A stretch of DNA of 15,363 nt, taken from positions 1 through 15,363 of the forward strand of contig JASGFF010000065.1 of NCBI GenBank assembly GCA_047605685.1, given 5' to 3'. The notes under the pieces were generated by a model. That model was not told where the DNA came from. It was given only the letters and a program-made list of their open reading frames with translations, and did not search any database. This DNA comes from JAUASV01 sp047605685 (GTDB lineage Bacteria; Actinomycetota; Actinomycetes; Actinomycetales; Microbacteriaceae). Positions 6,579-13,063 of the stretch are shown here, piece by piece (the first letter of the stretch is position 1; every line of letters begins with the position of its first letter). Position numbers and translations under genes: made by a program.

Positions 6579-7688
6579 TTACTCGATGGTAGCGGCGGCG
6601 GCCTCGACCGTCGCGGACAGCTCGTCCGACAGCGCTGCGGAGCCGGCCGCCTCGGCACCGGCAGCCTGGGCGTCGGAGCCCGCGACGTACTCGATGTACG
6701 AGCGCACCAGCGTCGCCGTGTCCGAGTCCTGGTACTGCTGGCAGGCGATCAGGTAGCTCACCAGCACGAGCGGCCAGGCGTTCTCCTCGGTGTCGGTGCG
6801 GTCGATCGCGATGGCCAGGTCGTTGTCCGCGCGGCCGTCGACGAGCGGCGAGGCGGCGACGACCTCGGCCGCGCCGTCGGCGCTGATCGTCGAGTAGGCG
6901 TCGCCGACCTTGAGCTCGGCCTTGCCGATGCCGTCCGGCACGCCCGAGTCGTCGATGTAGGTGATGCTGTTCGCGGTGGCCGAGAGCGCGTCCGCGACCC
7001 CCGAGGTGCCCTTGGCCGCGTCACCGACCGAGTAGGGGTAGGTCTGCGAGGCGTCCGCGTCCCACACGTCCGAGGCGTTCGCGACCAGGTACTCGGTGAA
7101 GTTCTGGGTGGTGCCCGAGTCGTCGGAGCGGTGGATGACGTTGATCGTCTCGCTCGGCAGCGTGACGTCCTCGTTGAGGGCGGCGATGGCCGGGTCGTCC
7201 CACTCGGTGATCTCGCCCTTGAAGATGCCCGCGATCGTCTCGGCGTCGAGCTTGAGCTCGTCGAGGCCGTCGACGTTGTAGGCGATCGCGATGGGGGAGA
7301 TGTAGACGGGCAGGTCGATGGCGCTCGTGCCGTCGACGCACAGGGCGAACGTGCCCGAGAGCTCGTCGTCGCTGAGCGCGGCGTCCGAGCCGGCGAAGTC
7401 GACCGAGCCGGCGATGAACGCCTGGCGACCGGTGCCGGAGCCCTGCGGGTCGTAGTTGACGGTGACGTCGGGGTTCTCCGTCTGGAAGCCGGCGATCCAG
7501 GCCGTCTCGGCCGTCGACTGGGCCGAGGAGCCCATGCCGTTGAGGGTGCCGGAGAGCGAGGCGCTGCTGGAGTCGTCGGTCGTGCTGTCGCCGCTCTCGT
7601 TCGCGGCGCAGCCGGCCAGGATGATGGTGCCGGAGATCGCGGCTGCCGCGAGGCCGAGCGCGCGCTTGCGCGTGAGGACCGTGTTCAC
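6579..7688 (-). CDS. pstS: Phosphate-binding lipoprotein PstS
   Basis: This is the extracellular phosphate receptor that feeds PstC-PstA. I choose the GTG at 7688: it has GAAGGGA just upstream and puts the basic TRKR stretch and hydrophobic core at the N-terminus of a normal lipoprotein signal. The ATG at 7745 would add 19 unusual residues. The signal ends in lipobox LAGC with lipidated Cys27, then a Ser/Asp/Thr-rich linker (~30-46). Ligand-binding segments typical of PstS follow: GMGSSAQ (51-57), PQGSGTGRQAF (81-91), DFAGSDAALS (97-106) and HRSDDSGTT (186-194). The mature domain is complete at 369 aa in total. A PhoP-box-like array upstream and a hairpin downstream fit a strongly induced first gene of pstSCAB. 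Confidence 0.95.
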   Translation of the reverse strand: MNTVLTRKRALGLAAAAISGTIILAGCAANESGDSTTDDSSSASLSGTLNGMGSSAQSTAETAWIAGFQTENPDVTVNYDPQGSGTGRQAFIAGSVDFAGSDAALSDDELSGTFALCVDGTSAIDLPVYISPIAIAYNVDGLDELKLDAETIAGIFKGEITEWDDPAIAALNEDVTLPSETINVIHRSDDSGTTQNFTEYLVANASDVWDADASQTYPYSVGDAAKGTSGVADALSATANSITYIDDSGVPDGIGKAELKVGDAYSTISADGAAEVVAASPLVDGRADNDLAIAIDRTDTEENAWPLVLVSYLIACQQYQDSDTATLVRSYIEYVAGSDAQAAGAEAAGSAALSDELSATVEAAAATIE

Positions 7689-7754
7689 GGATGTCCCTTC
7701 GGGAATCGGTTGCGAGGACGGGTCGGTGCTGGCCCGCGGTGTCAACGCAATCCC

Positions 7755-7799
7755 AGACCGGTGACGAGCGGCGTGACCGAGGGTGAACGGAGGGTTAAC
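7755..7799 (-). promoter_or_regulatory. PhoP (PHO) box upstream of pstS
   Basis: Read on the minus strand, consecutive 11-bp units begin GTTAACCCTCC (7799-7789), GTTCACCCTCG (7788-7778) and GTCACGCCGCT (7777-7767); a fourth, GTCACCGGTCT (7765-7755), follows after one base. These match the known actinobacterial PhoP direct-repeat unit, G(T)TCAC with a C-rich tail every 11 bp, with the middle units strongest. The array ends 66 bases before the pstS GTG. A TTGACA at 7745-7740 could be the -35, but I see no convincing -10. Phosphate-starvation induction of pstSCAB by PhoP is the natural reading. Confidence 0.8.
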
Positions 7800-7811
7800 G
7801 CACGGCCAACA

Positions 7812-8759
7812 TCAGCCCTCGGCGGGCCGGTGCGACTCGACGGCGACGATCCCGGCGGCGGGCCGGTCGGTCGCCAGGTGCACGACCGCGTACTCGCCGG
7901 TGCCGAGCCGTGCGGCCGATCGCAGCTCGGCGTCGATCGGCGAGCCGGTCTGCACTGCGAGCTGCTCGATGATCTGCGGGATCACCGGGCCGTGGCTGCA
8001 CAGCACGGCGCTGCGGCGCTTCGCGAGCCGCTTGGCGACGACGCCCGCGACATCCGCGCGGCCGCGCGCCTGGGCGTCCTGGCTGAGGTCGTCGCTCTCG
8101 CGCACGGGCAGGCCGGTGACGGCCGCGATCGGCGCGATCGTGCTCAGGCAGCGCACCGCCGTCGAGCTCAGCAGCTTCGCGGGGCCGAAGGCCGCGATCG
8201 CCGGGGCGACGCTCGCCGCCTGCTGGCCGCCACGGGTGAGCAGCGGGCGGGTGGCGTCCGGGCCGTCCCAGGCATCCGCGGCGACGGCCTTGCCGTGCCG
8301 CAGCACGACGATGGCGTGCGTGCGCACCACGCCGCGGTCGACGAGGGCGGCGAAGCGGTCGAGCAGCTCGGCGTCGTGGGCGTAGCTGAGCCTCTTGCGC
8401 GCCTTGGCGAGCGGCACCCACTCGAGGGCGGTGATCTCGTCGTTGGGGCTGAAGCTCGCGAGCTCGAGACTGTGCTCCCTCACCTCGGCCGCCCAGTAGT
8501 GCACGACCTTGAGCCGGCCGCCGGGCAGCCGGTACTGCACGGTGCTAAGCGGCACACCCAGCTCGACGCGCAGCCCGGTCTCCTCCAGGACCTCCCGGCG
8601 CGCCGTCTGCGGCAGCGTCTCGCCGGGGTCGAGCTTGCCCTTGGGCAGCGAGATGTCCGCGTGCGCGGCCCGGTGCACGAGCAGGATGCGAGGCCTGCCG
8701 TCGACCAGGCGCCAGCAGACGGCGCCGGCGGCCAGCACGGGCGACGCCGCGCCGGTCAC
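7812..8759 (-). CDS. mutT1: MutT1-type Nudix hydrolase fused to a histidine phosphatase domain
   Basis: The 315-aa protein has two domains. The N-terminal Nudix domain has a complete Nudix box (residues 41-63: GKLDPGE, then RREVLEETGL) that binds Mg2+ for diphosphate hydrolysis. The C-terminal SixA/phosphoglycerate-mutase-like domain begins IVVLRHGK with the phospho-accepting His155 and carries Arg203 and a second catalytic His in CSHGP (256). Length and architecture match mycobacterial MutT1 (~317 aa), which hydrolyses 8-oxo-(d)GTP and diadenosine polyphosphates. MutT1 also neighbours ppk in M. tuberculosis. The GTG start overlaps the ppk stop by four bases (GTGA), so the two are translationally coupled. 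It ends about 12 bases from the PhoP-box array of pstS. Confidence 0.92.
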   Translation of the reverse strand: MTGAASPVLAAGAVCWRLVDGRPRILLVHRAAHADISLPKGKLDPGETLPQTARREVLEETGLRVELGVPLSTVQYRLPGGRLKVVHYWAAEVREHSLELASFSPNDEITALEWVPLAKARKRLSYAHDAELLDRFAALVDRGVVRTHAIVVLRHGKAVAADAWDGPDATRPLLTRGGQQAASVAPAIAAFGPAKLLSSTAVRCLSTIAPIAAVTGLPVRESDDLSQDAQARGRADVAGVVAKRLAKRRSAVLCSHGPVIPQIIEQLAVQTGSPIDAELRSAARLGTGEYAVVHLATDRPAAGIVAVESHRPAEG

Positions 8760-10930
8760 CGGTGCGCGCGCTTCCGCTGGGAGATCTGCCGCATGAGCAC
8801 GTCCTGCATGTCGTCGAGGCTAGCGCCGTCGGCGGCCCGGTCGTGCCGGGTCCAGCGGCCGTCCGGGCCGAGCCACCAGGACGATGTGCTCTCGGCGAGC
8901 GCGACGTCGAAGATCTCGTCGACCTGGCGCAGGTGCGCCGGGCTCGTCAGCCGCACGAGCGCCTCCACCCGGCGGTCAAGGTTGCGGTGCATCATGTCGC
9001 TCGAGCCGATCCACACCTGCGGGTCGCCGTCGTTGGCGAAGGCGAAGATGCGGCTGTGCTCCAGGTATCGGCCGAGCAGCGAGCGCACCCGGATGCTCTC
9101 GCTCAGCCCCGGCACCCCGGGCTTGAGGCCGCAGATGCCGCGCACGACGATGTCGACGCCCACTCCGGCCATGCTCGCGCGGTACAGCGCGTCGATGATC
9201 GCCTCGTCGACCATCGAGTTGACCTTGATCCGGATGCCGGCGCCGCGCCCCGCGCGGGCGTGCTCGATCTCGGTGTCGATCGCCTTGAGCAGCCCCCGCC
9301 GCAGGTAGCGGGGCGCGACGAGCATCCGCTTGAACTTCTTCTCGATCGCGTAGCCGGAGAGCTCGTTGAACAGCCGGGTGAGCTCCTTGCCGACGCCGTC
9401 GTCGGCGGTGAGCAGGCCGAGGTCCTCGTAGATGCGGCTGGTCTTGGGGTTGTAGTTGCCGGTGCCGATGTGGGAGTAGTGGCGCAGCTTCGCGCCCTCC
9501 TGTCGCACCACGAGCGCGAGCTTGCAGTGCGTCTTGAGGCCGACGAGCCCGTAGACCACGTGCACCCCGGCCTTCTCGAGCTTGCGGGCCCAGAGGATGT
9601 TGTTCTGCTCGTCGAAGCGGGCCTTGATCTCGACGAGGGCGAGCACCTGCTTGCCGGCCTCGGCGGCGTCGATGAGCGCCTCGACGATGGGGCTGTCGCC
9701 CGAGGTGCGGTACAGGGTCTGCTTGATCGCGAGCACGTCCGGGTCGGCGGCGGCCTGCTCCAGGAACGTCTGCACGCTCGTCGAGAACGACTCGTAGGGA
9801 TGGTGCAGCAGGATGTCGCCGCGGTCGATCGAGGCGAAGACGTCGGGCTTCGCGCCCTGCTCGCTGGGCAGCAGCTGCACCGGTGTGGTGGGCACGTGCT
9901 TGGGATAGCTCAGCGCGGGCCGCTCCAGCCGGGTGAGCTGGAACAGCCCGGAGAGGTCGAGCGGAGCCGGCAGGCGGTACACCTCCCTCTCGGAGACGCC
10001 GAGCTCGCGCACGAGCAGGTCGAGCGTGACCGGGTCCATGTCGTCGGTGATCTCGAGCCGGATCGGCGGGCCGAAGCGCCGGTTGAGCAGCTGCTTCTCC
10101 AGCGCCTGGATGAGGCTCTCGGTCTCGTCCTCGTCGATCTCGACGTCCTCGTTGCGGGTCACCCGGAACTCGTGGTGCTCGAGCACCTCCATGCCGGGGA
10201 ACAGGTCCTGCAGGTGGTTGGAGATCAGGTCCTCGAGCGGGATGTAGCGCAGCCGGCCGGGGCCGTCGTCGGGCAGTCGCACGAAGCGCGGCAGGTTCGT
10301 CGGCACCTTGAGCCGGGCGAACTCCACCTTGTCGGTCTTGGGGTTGCGCACCCGCACCGAGAGGTTGAGGGAGAGGCCGGAGATGTACGGGAACGGATGC
10401 GCCGGGTCGACCGCGAGCGGCATGAGCACCGGGAAGATCTGGCCGGCGAAGATCTCGTCGACGCGCGCCCGGTCGGCCTCGTCGAGGTCGGCCCAGGACT
10501 CGATCGCGATGCCGACCTCCTCGAGCGCGGGCATCACCAGCTCGTGGAAGGCCGCGACGTGCCGGGCCTGCAGCTCGTGCGCCGTGTCGCTGATCGCGGC
10601 GAGCACCTCCTGGGGCGGCGTGCCGATGTTCGTCGGCACCGCGAGGCCGGTCTCGATGCGCCGCTTGAGGCCGGCGACCCGCACCATGAAGAACTCGTCG
10701 AGGTTCGAGGCGAAGATCGCCAGGAAGTTGACCCTCTCCAGCAGCGGGATCGTCGGGTCCTCGGCGAGCTCGAGCACCCGCTGGTTGAAGGCCAGCCAGC
10801 TGAGCTCGCGGTCCAGGTAGCGGTCGCCCGGCAGGCTCTCGTCGGCCCTCGCCGTCGACTCCTCGCCCTCGTACTCGTCGAGGGAGCCGGCCCCCTCGAC
10901 GGCGATCCGCGCGGCGATGTCCGTCTCCAT
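8756..10930 (-). CDS. ppk: Polyphosphate kinase 1 (PPK1)
   Basis: PPK1 reversibly polymerises the terminal phosphate of ATP into polyphosphate. The 724-aa protein is full length. The N-terminal domain shows RELSWLAFNQRVLELAED (41-58) and NFLAIFASNLDEFFMVRVAG (68-87), which are classic family signatures. The two phospholipase-D-like catalytic domains carry LKTHCK with His468, equivalent to the autophosphorylated histidine of E. coli PPK, then SHIGTGNYNPKTSR (486-499), and EHSRIFAFAN with His625. The C-terminus is basic (RKRAHR). The acidic N-terminal 38 residues are variable. The ATG at 10930 lacks a strong ribosome-binding site. The stop overlaps the GTG of mutT1. Proximity to pstSCAB places polyphosphate storage next to phosphate uptake. 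Confidence 0.97.
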   Translation of the reverse strand: METDIAARIAVEGAGSLDEYEGEESTARADESLPGDRYLDRELSWLAFNQRVLELAEDPTIPLLERVNFLAIFASNLDEFFMVRVAGLKRRIETGLAVPTNIGTPPQEVLAAISDTAHELQARHVAAFHELVMPALEEVGIAIESWADLDEADRARVDEIFAGQIFPVLMPLAVDPAHPFPYISGLSLNLSVRVRNPKTDKVEFARLKVPTNLPRFVRLPDDGPGRLRYIPLEDLISNHLQDLFPGMEVLEHHEFRVTRNEDVEIDEDETESLIQALEKQLLNRRFGPPIRLEITDDMDPVTLDLLVRELGVSEREVYRLPAPLDLSGLFQLTRLERPALSYPKHVPTTPVQLLPSEQGAKPDVFASIDRGDILLHHPYESFSTSVQTFLEQAAADPDVLAIKQTLYRTSGDSPIVEALIDAAEAGKQVLALVEIKARFDEQNNILWARKLEKAGVHVVYGLVGLKTHCKLALVVRQEGAKLRHYSHIGTGNYNPKTSRIYEDLGLLTADDGVGKELTRLFNELSGYAIEKKFKRMLVAPRYLRRGLLKAIDTEIEHARAGRGAGIRIKVNSMVDEAIIDALYRASMAGVGVDIVVRGICGLKPGVPGLSESIRVRSLLGRYLEHSRIFAFANDGDPQVWIGSSDMMHRNLDRRVEALVRLTSPAHLRQVDEIFDVALAESTSSWWLGPDGRWTRHDRAADGASLDDMQDVLMRQISQRKRAHR

Positions 10931-10995
10931 CGACCCATAGTGCCACTGACGGGTTGACGCCGTGTTGCCGCCCGGTGGCCCGCGGGTGGCGCCGC

Positions 10996-11772
10996 TCAGC
11001 CGTCCCAGCGGTACTGCACGTCGGCGGAGCGCTCGAGGAAGCCCGCCCGGCGGTAGAGGGCGAGCGCGGTGGCGTTGTCGGCCTCGACGTAGAGGGCGGC
11101 GGTGCGGATGCCGCGGCGCGCGAGCAGCGCGAGGCCGGCCTCGAGCAGGGCGCCGCCGAGGCCGGCGCCCTGCCGTGCCGGGTCGACGGCCATGACGTAC
11201 ACCTCGCCGATGCCGGGCTCGGCCGGGTCGATCTTCAGCCAGCAGCAGCCGGCCAGCGCGCCGCGCTCCCAGCCGAGCAGGAACGTCCCGGCGTCGAACC
11301 AGGGTTCGCGCTCGAGCTCGGCGAGCTCGGCCGCACCGAGCCGGCCCTGCTCGGGATGGGCCGCGAAGGCCCGCCGGTTCAGCTCCAGCCAGGCGTCCTC
11401 ATCCTCGCCCGGACGGAACGGGCGCAGCCGGAGGCCGCCGGCGTCCGGTGGCACCGCGTCCGGTGGCACCGCGTCCGGTGGCACCGCGGCACGCAGCTGC
11501 CGCAGCGTGCGCACCGTGCGGAAGCCGCGCCGGACGGCGAGGGCGCGAGCGCCCGGCAGGTCGCCGTGGGCCCAGACGAGCAGGCCGGGCCGGGCCGTCT
11601 CGAGCACGGCGTCGAGCAGCGCGGTGCCGTGACCACGTCGCCGCGCCTCGGGGTGCACTACGAGCTCGGCCTCGGCGTCCGTGACGATCGCGGCGGCGAT
11701 GTCCCCGAGCGTCACGAGCGCGCGCACTCCGGTGCGGGCCTCCACGAGAGCCCGGTCCGAGAACGGCGGCAC
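10996..11772 (-). CDS. mshD: Mycothiol synthase MshD (double GNAT domain)
   Basis: MshD acetylates Cys-GlcN-inositol with acetyl-CoA, the last step of mycothiol synthesis. Two GNAT folds are visible in the 258 residues from the GTG at 11772: an N-terminal one (VVHPEARRRGHGTALL at 38-53, LLVWAHGDLPGARALA at 64-79) and an active C-terminal one (GEVYVMAVDPARQGAGLG at 189-206, ALYVEADNATALALY at 226-240). HPEQGRL and PWFDAGTFLL are typical MshD blocks. The start is uncertain: the frame is open upstream, and its residues just before the GTG (LPDLVESARAADG) look like the usual MshD N-terminus, so translation may begin at a rare codon such as CTG 11811. The linker carries three exact VPPDA repeats. 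It lies downstream of glnR, as in mycobacteria. Confidence 0.9.
   Translation of the reverse strand: MPPFSDRALVEARTGVRALVTLGDIAAAIVTDAEAELVVHPEARRRGHGTALLDAVLETARPGLLVWAHGDLPGARALAVRRGFRTVRTLRQLRAAVPPDAVPPDAVPPDAGGLRLRPFRPGEDEDAWLELNRRAFAAHPEQGRLGAAELAELEREPWFDAGTFLLGWERGALAGCCWLKIDPAEPGIGEVYVMAVDPARQGAGLGGALLEAGLALLARRGIRTAALYVEADNATALALYRRAGFLERSADVQYRWDG
11441..11485 (-). repeat. Three exact 15-bp tandem repeats in mshD
   Basis: The unit gcgtccggtggcacc (plus strand) occurs three times without change and encodes VPPDA x3 on the minus strand (MshD residues 97-111, counted from GTG 11772). It sits in the linker between the two GNAT domains, where length change is tolerable, and its 15-bp period keeps the frame. 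It is a likely site of slippage-driven copy-number variation. Confidence 0.9.
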
Positions 11773-11821
11773 GCCGTCGGCGGCACGGGCGCTCTCGACG
11801 AGGTCTGGCAGCCAGCCGGGC

Positions 11822-11866
11822 GGCTCGGGCCGCGATCGCTCGGGCCGTGGCCGCTCGGGCGGCCGC
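11822..11866 (-). repeat. Imperfect 15-bp repeats between glnR and mshD
   Basis: The core gctcgggc recurs at a 15-bp period (units starting 11822, 11837 and 11852). In the mshD frame it would read as Glu-Arg-Pro/Glu-Pro-Pro repeats just upstream of the recognisable N-terminus. It fills the short gap after the glnR stop and may have displaced the original mshD start. Confidence 0.6.
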
Positions 11867-12562
11867 TCAGGAGGGGACGGGGGCGGCAGGGAACCGCTCG
11901 CCTTCGTCCTCGTACACGTTGAAGCGGTACCCGACGTTGCGCACCGTGCCGATGAGCGACTCCAGGTCGCCGAGCTTCGCGCGCAGCCGCCGCACGTGCA
12001 CGTCGACGGTGCGGGTGCCGCCGAAGTAGTCGTAACCCCACACCTCGCTCAGCAGCTGCTCCCGGGTGAACACCCGGCTCGGGTGGGTGGCGAGGAAGCG
12101 CAGCAGCTCGAACTCCTTGAACGTCAGGTCGAGCGGCCGGCCGTGCACCTTCGCCGAGTAGCTGGCCTCGTCGATGACCACCCCGGAGGCCTGGATCTTC
12201 GAGTTCGACTGCTGGGCGCTGTGCCGCCCGAGGGCGAGCCGGATACGGGCGTCCGTCTCGGCCGGCCCGGAGCCCTCGAGGATCACGTCGTCCACGCCCC
12301 AGTCCACCGAGACGGCGGTGAGGCCGCCCTCGGTGAGGATCAGGATGATCGGCACGTTCGTCCCGGTGCTGCCGAGGATCTTGCACAGGCTCTTCGCGCT
12401 CGCGAGGTCGTGACGGGCGTCCACGAGGATCAGGTCGGCGCTCGGGGCGTTCACGAGAGAGGCCGGCTCGGCCGGGATCGTGCGGGTCTTGTGGCTCAGG
12501 AGCCCCAGCGCGGGCAGGACATCGGCGTCGGCCGCACCGGTCAGGATCAACAGCTGGGCCAC
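11867..12562 (-). CDS. glnR: GlnR-type orphan OmpR-family response regulator
   Basis: The 231-aa regulator has an atypical receiver (~1-115) and an OmpR-type winged-helix DNA-binding domain (~125-220). The receiver reads LLILTGAADADVLPAL, then LILVDARHDLASAKSLC (Asp48), with GVDDVILEGSGPAETDARI later, which is the GlnR pattern rather than that of a classical phospho-receiver. The effector contains PLDLTFKEFELLRFLATH, REQLLSEVWGYDYFGGTRTV, DVHVRRLRAKLG and IGTVRNVGY. GlnR controls nitrogen assimilation genes in actinomycetes and acts without a dedicated kinase; none is encoded here. Synteny with mshD and phosphate-transport genes matches the Rv0818-Rv0820 arrangement in M. tuberculosis. GTG 12562 has GGAGGA at proper spacing. 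An extra ~12-residue acidic/proline-rich tail follows the domain. Confidence 0.88.
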   Translation of the reverse strand: MAQLLILTGAADADVLPALGLLSHKTRTIPAEPASLVNAPSADLILVDARHDLASAKSLCKILGSTGTNVPIILILTEGGLTAVSVDWGVDDVILEGSGPAETDARIRLALGRHSAQQSNSKIQASGVVIDEASYSAKVHGRPLDLTFKEFELLRFLATHPSRVFTREQLLSEVWGYDYFGGTRTVDVHVRRLRAKLGDLESLIGTVRNVGYRFNVYEDEGERFPAAPVPS

Positions 12563-12590
12563 GTGATGTCCTCCATAGTGCCTACGCGAC

Positions 12591-12598
12591 AGTATATT
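12591..12598. promoter_or_regulatory. Overlapping divergent -10 elements, glnR and membrane-protein operon
   Basis: The AT-rich island agtatatt stands out in very GC-rich DNA. Read on the minus strand it gives TATACT (12596-12591), a good -10 with a predicted ~22-nt glnR leader. Read on the plus strand it gives TATATT (12593-12598), placing a start about 14 bases before the ATG at 12619. No strong -35 is seen on either side. The two promoters could not be occupied at once. Confidence 0.6.
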
Positions 12599-12618
12599 CA
12601 GTGCCCTACCATGGTCGG

Positions 12619-12873
12619 ATGCGGTCGTGGTGGGGCGTTCTCGCCGTCTGGCTGCTCGCGGCGCTCGGCGCGGCGATCGTGCTCCTGGCCCGACCGGCGG
12701 ACGGGCCGCTCACCTGGTTCCCGGTGGTCCTCGCGCTGTCGACGATCGCTGCCTTCGGCATCCAGCTGGGCGTGCAGCGCCGCGAGGGCTACCTCACCCG
12801 TGTCGCCGCGAGCGTCACGGGCGCGGTGGTGGTGCTCGGCGGCGCCAGCGCGCTGGCGCTCGGGATAGGCTGA
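12619..12873 (+). CDS. Small three-helix membrane protein of unknown function
   Basis: The 84-aa product from ATG 12619 (MRSWWGVLAVW) is almost all hydrophobic, with segments near 4-24, 31-51 and 60-82 joined by short loops (RPADGP, QRREGY). A GTG at 12601 would add six residues but lies too close to the -10 element. I know no named family; small proteins of this kind commonly sit next to glnR or ygfZ in Microbacteriaceae, by my recollection. It diverges from glnR and its stop is four bases from the next start, so it forms an operon with the 36-codon gene. Confidence 0.7.
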   Translation: MRSWWGVLAVWLLAALGAAIVLLARPADGPLTWFPVVLALSTIAAFGIQLGVQRREGYLTRVAASVTGAVVVLGGASALALGIG

Positions 12874-12877
12874 GGCC

Positions 12878-12988
12878 ATGTATCTCGCGCTCGAGCTCTT
12901 CTTCACGGGGCTGTTGATCCTCGCGACGCTCGCGGTCGCGAGCGTGTCGGTGCTCACCCTCTACCGGCTGTTCCGGGGGCAGCGCTAG
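12878..12988 (+). CDS. 36-residue single-helix membrane microprotein
   Basis: The frame ATG 12878 to TAG 12988 encodes 36 residues beginning MYLALELFFTGLLI and ending LYRLFRGQR. One continuous hydrophobic helix (~7-29) is followed by a basic tail, so the N-terminus would be outside and the tail cytoplasmic by the positive-inside rule. It starts four bases after the preceding stop, with the TGAGG at that stop serving as a short ribosome-binding site, which implies coupled translation with the 84-aa membrane protein. Too short for most gene callers. Function unknown; a small partner of its neighbour is a reasonable guess only. Confidence 0.55.
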   Translation: MYLALELFFTGLLILATLAVASVSVLTLYRLFRGQR

Positions 12989-13000
12989 CTCTTGCCCGAG

Positions 13001-13063
13001 ATGCACCGGTACGGCATCGGCGACGGGCTCCGCGGCCTCCGGCCCGAGCGGGTGTGGCGATGA
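13001..13063 (+). CDS. Possible 20-codon leader ORF coupled to ygfZ
   Basis: ATG 13001 to TGA 13063 gives 20 arginine/glycine-rich residues beginning MHRYGIGDGLRG. Its stop overlaps the ATG at 13060 (ATGA), so it could hand ribosomes to ygfZ, which otherwise has a poor initiation site. There is only a weak GAG upstream and no known homologue, so it could equally be chance. Confidence 0.25.
   Translation: MHRYGIGDGLRGLRPERVWR

Noticed and set aside
5661..9308. A 1215-codon plus-strand open frame antisense to pstC, pstS and mutT1
   Set aside because: It is rich in Arg, Asp, Glu, Gly and His with no domain, and mirrors three well-supported genes; long antisense frames are expected at this GC content.
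8762..10957. A 731-codon plus-strand frame opposite ppk
   Set aside because: Its composition is a mirror of ppk codons, and ppk has every family motif.
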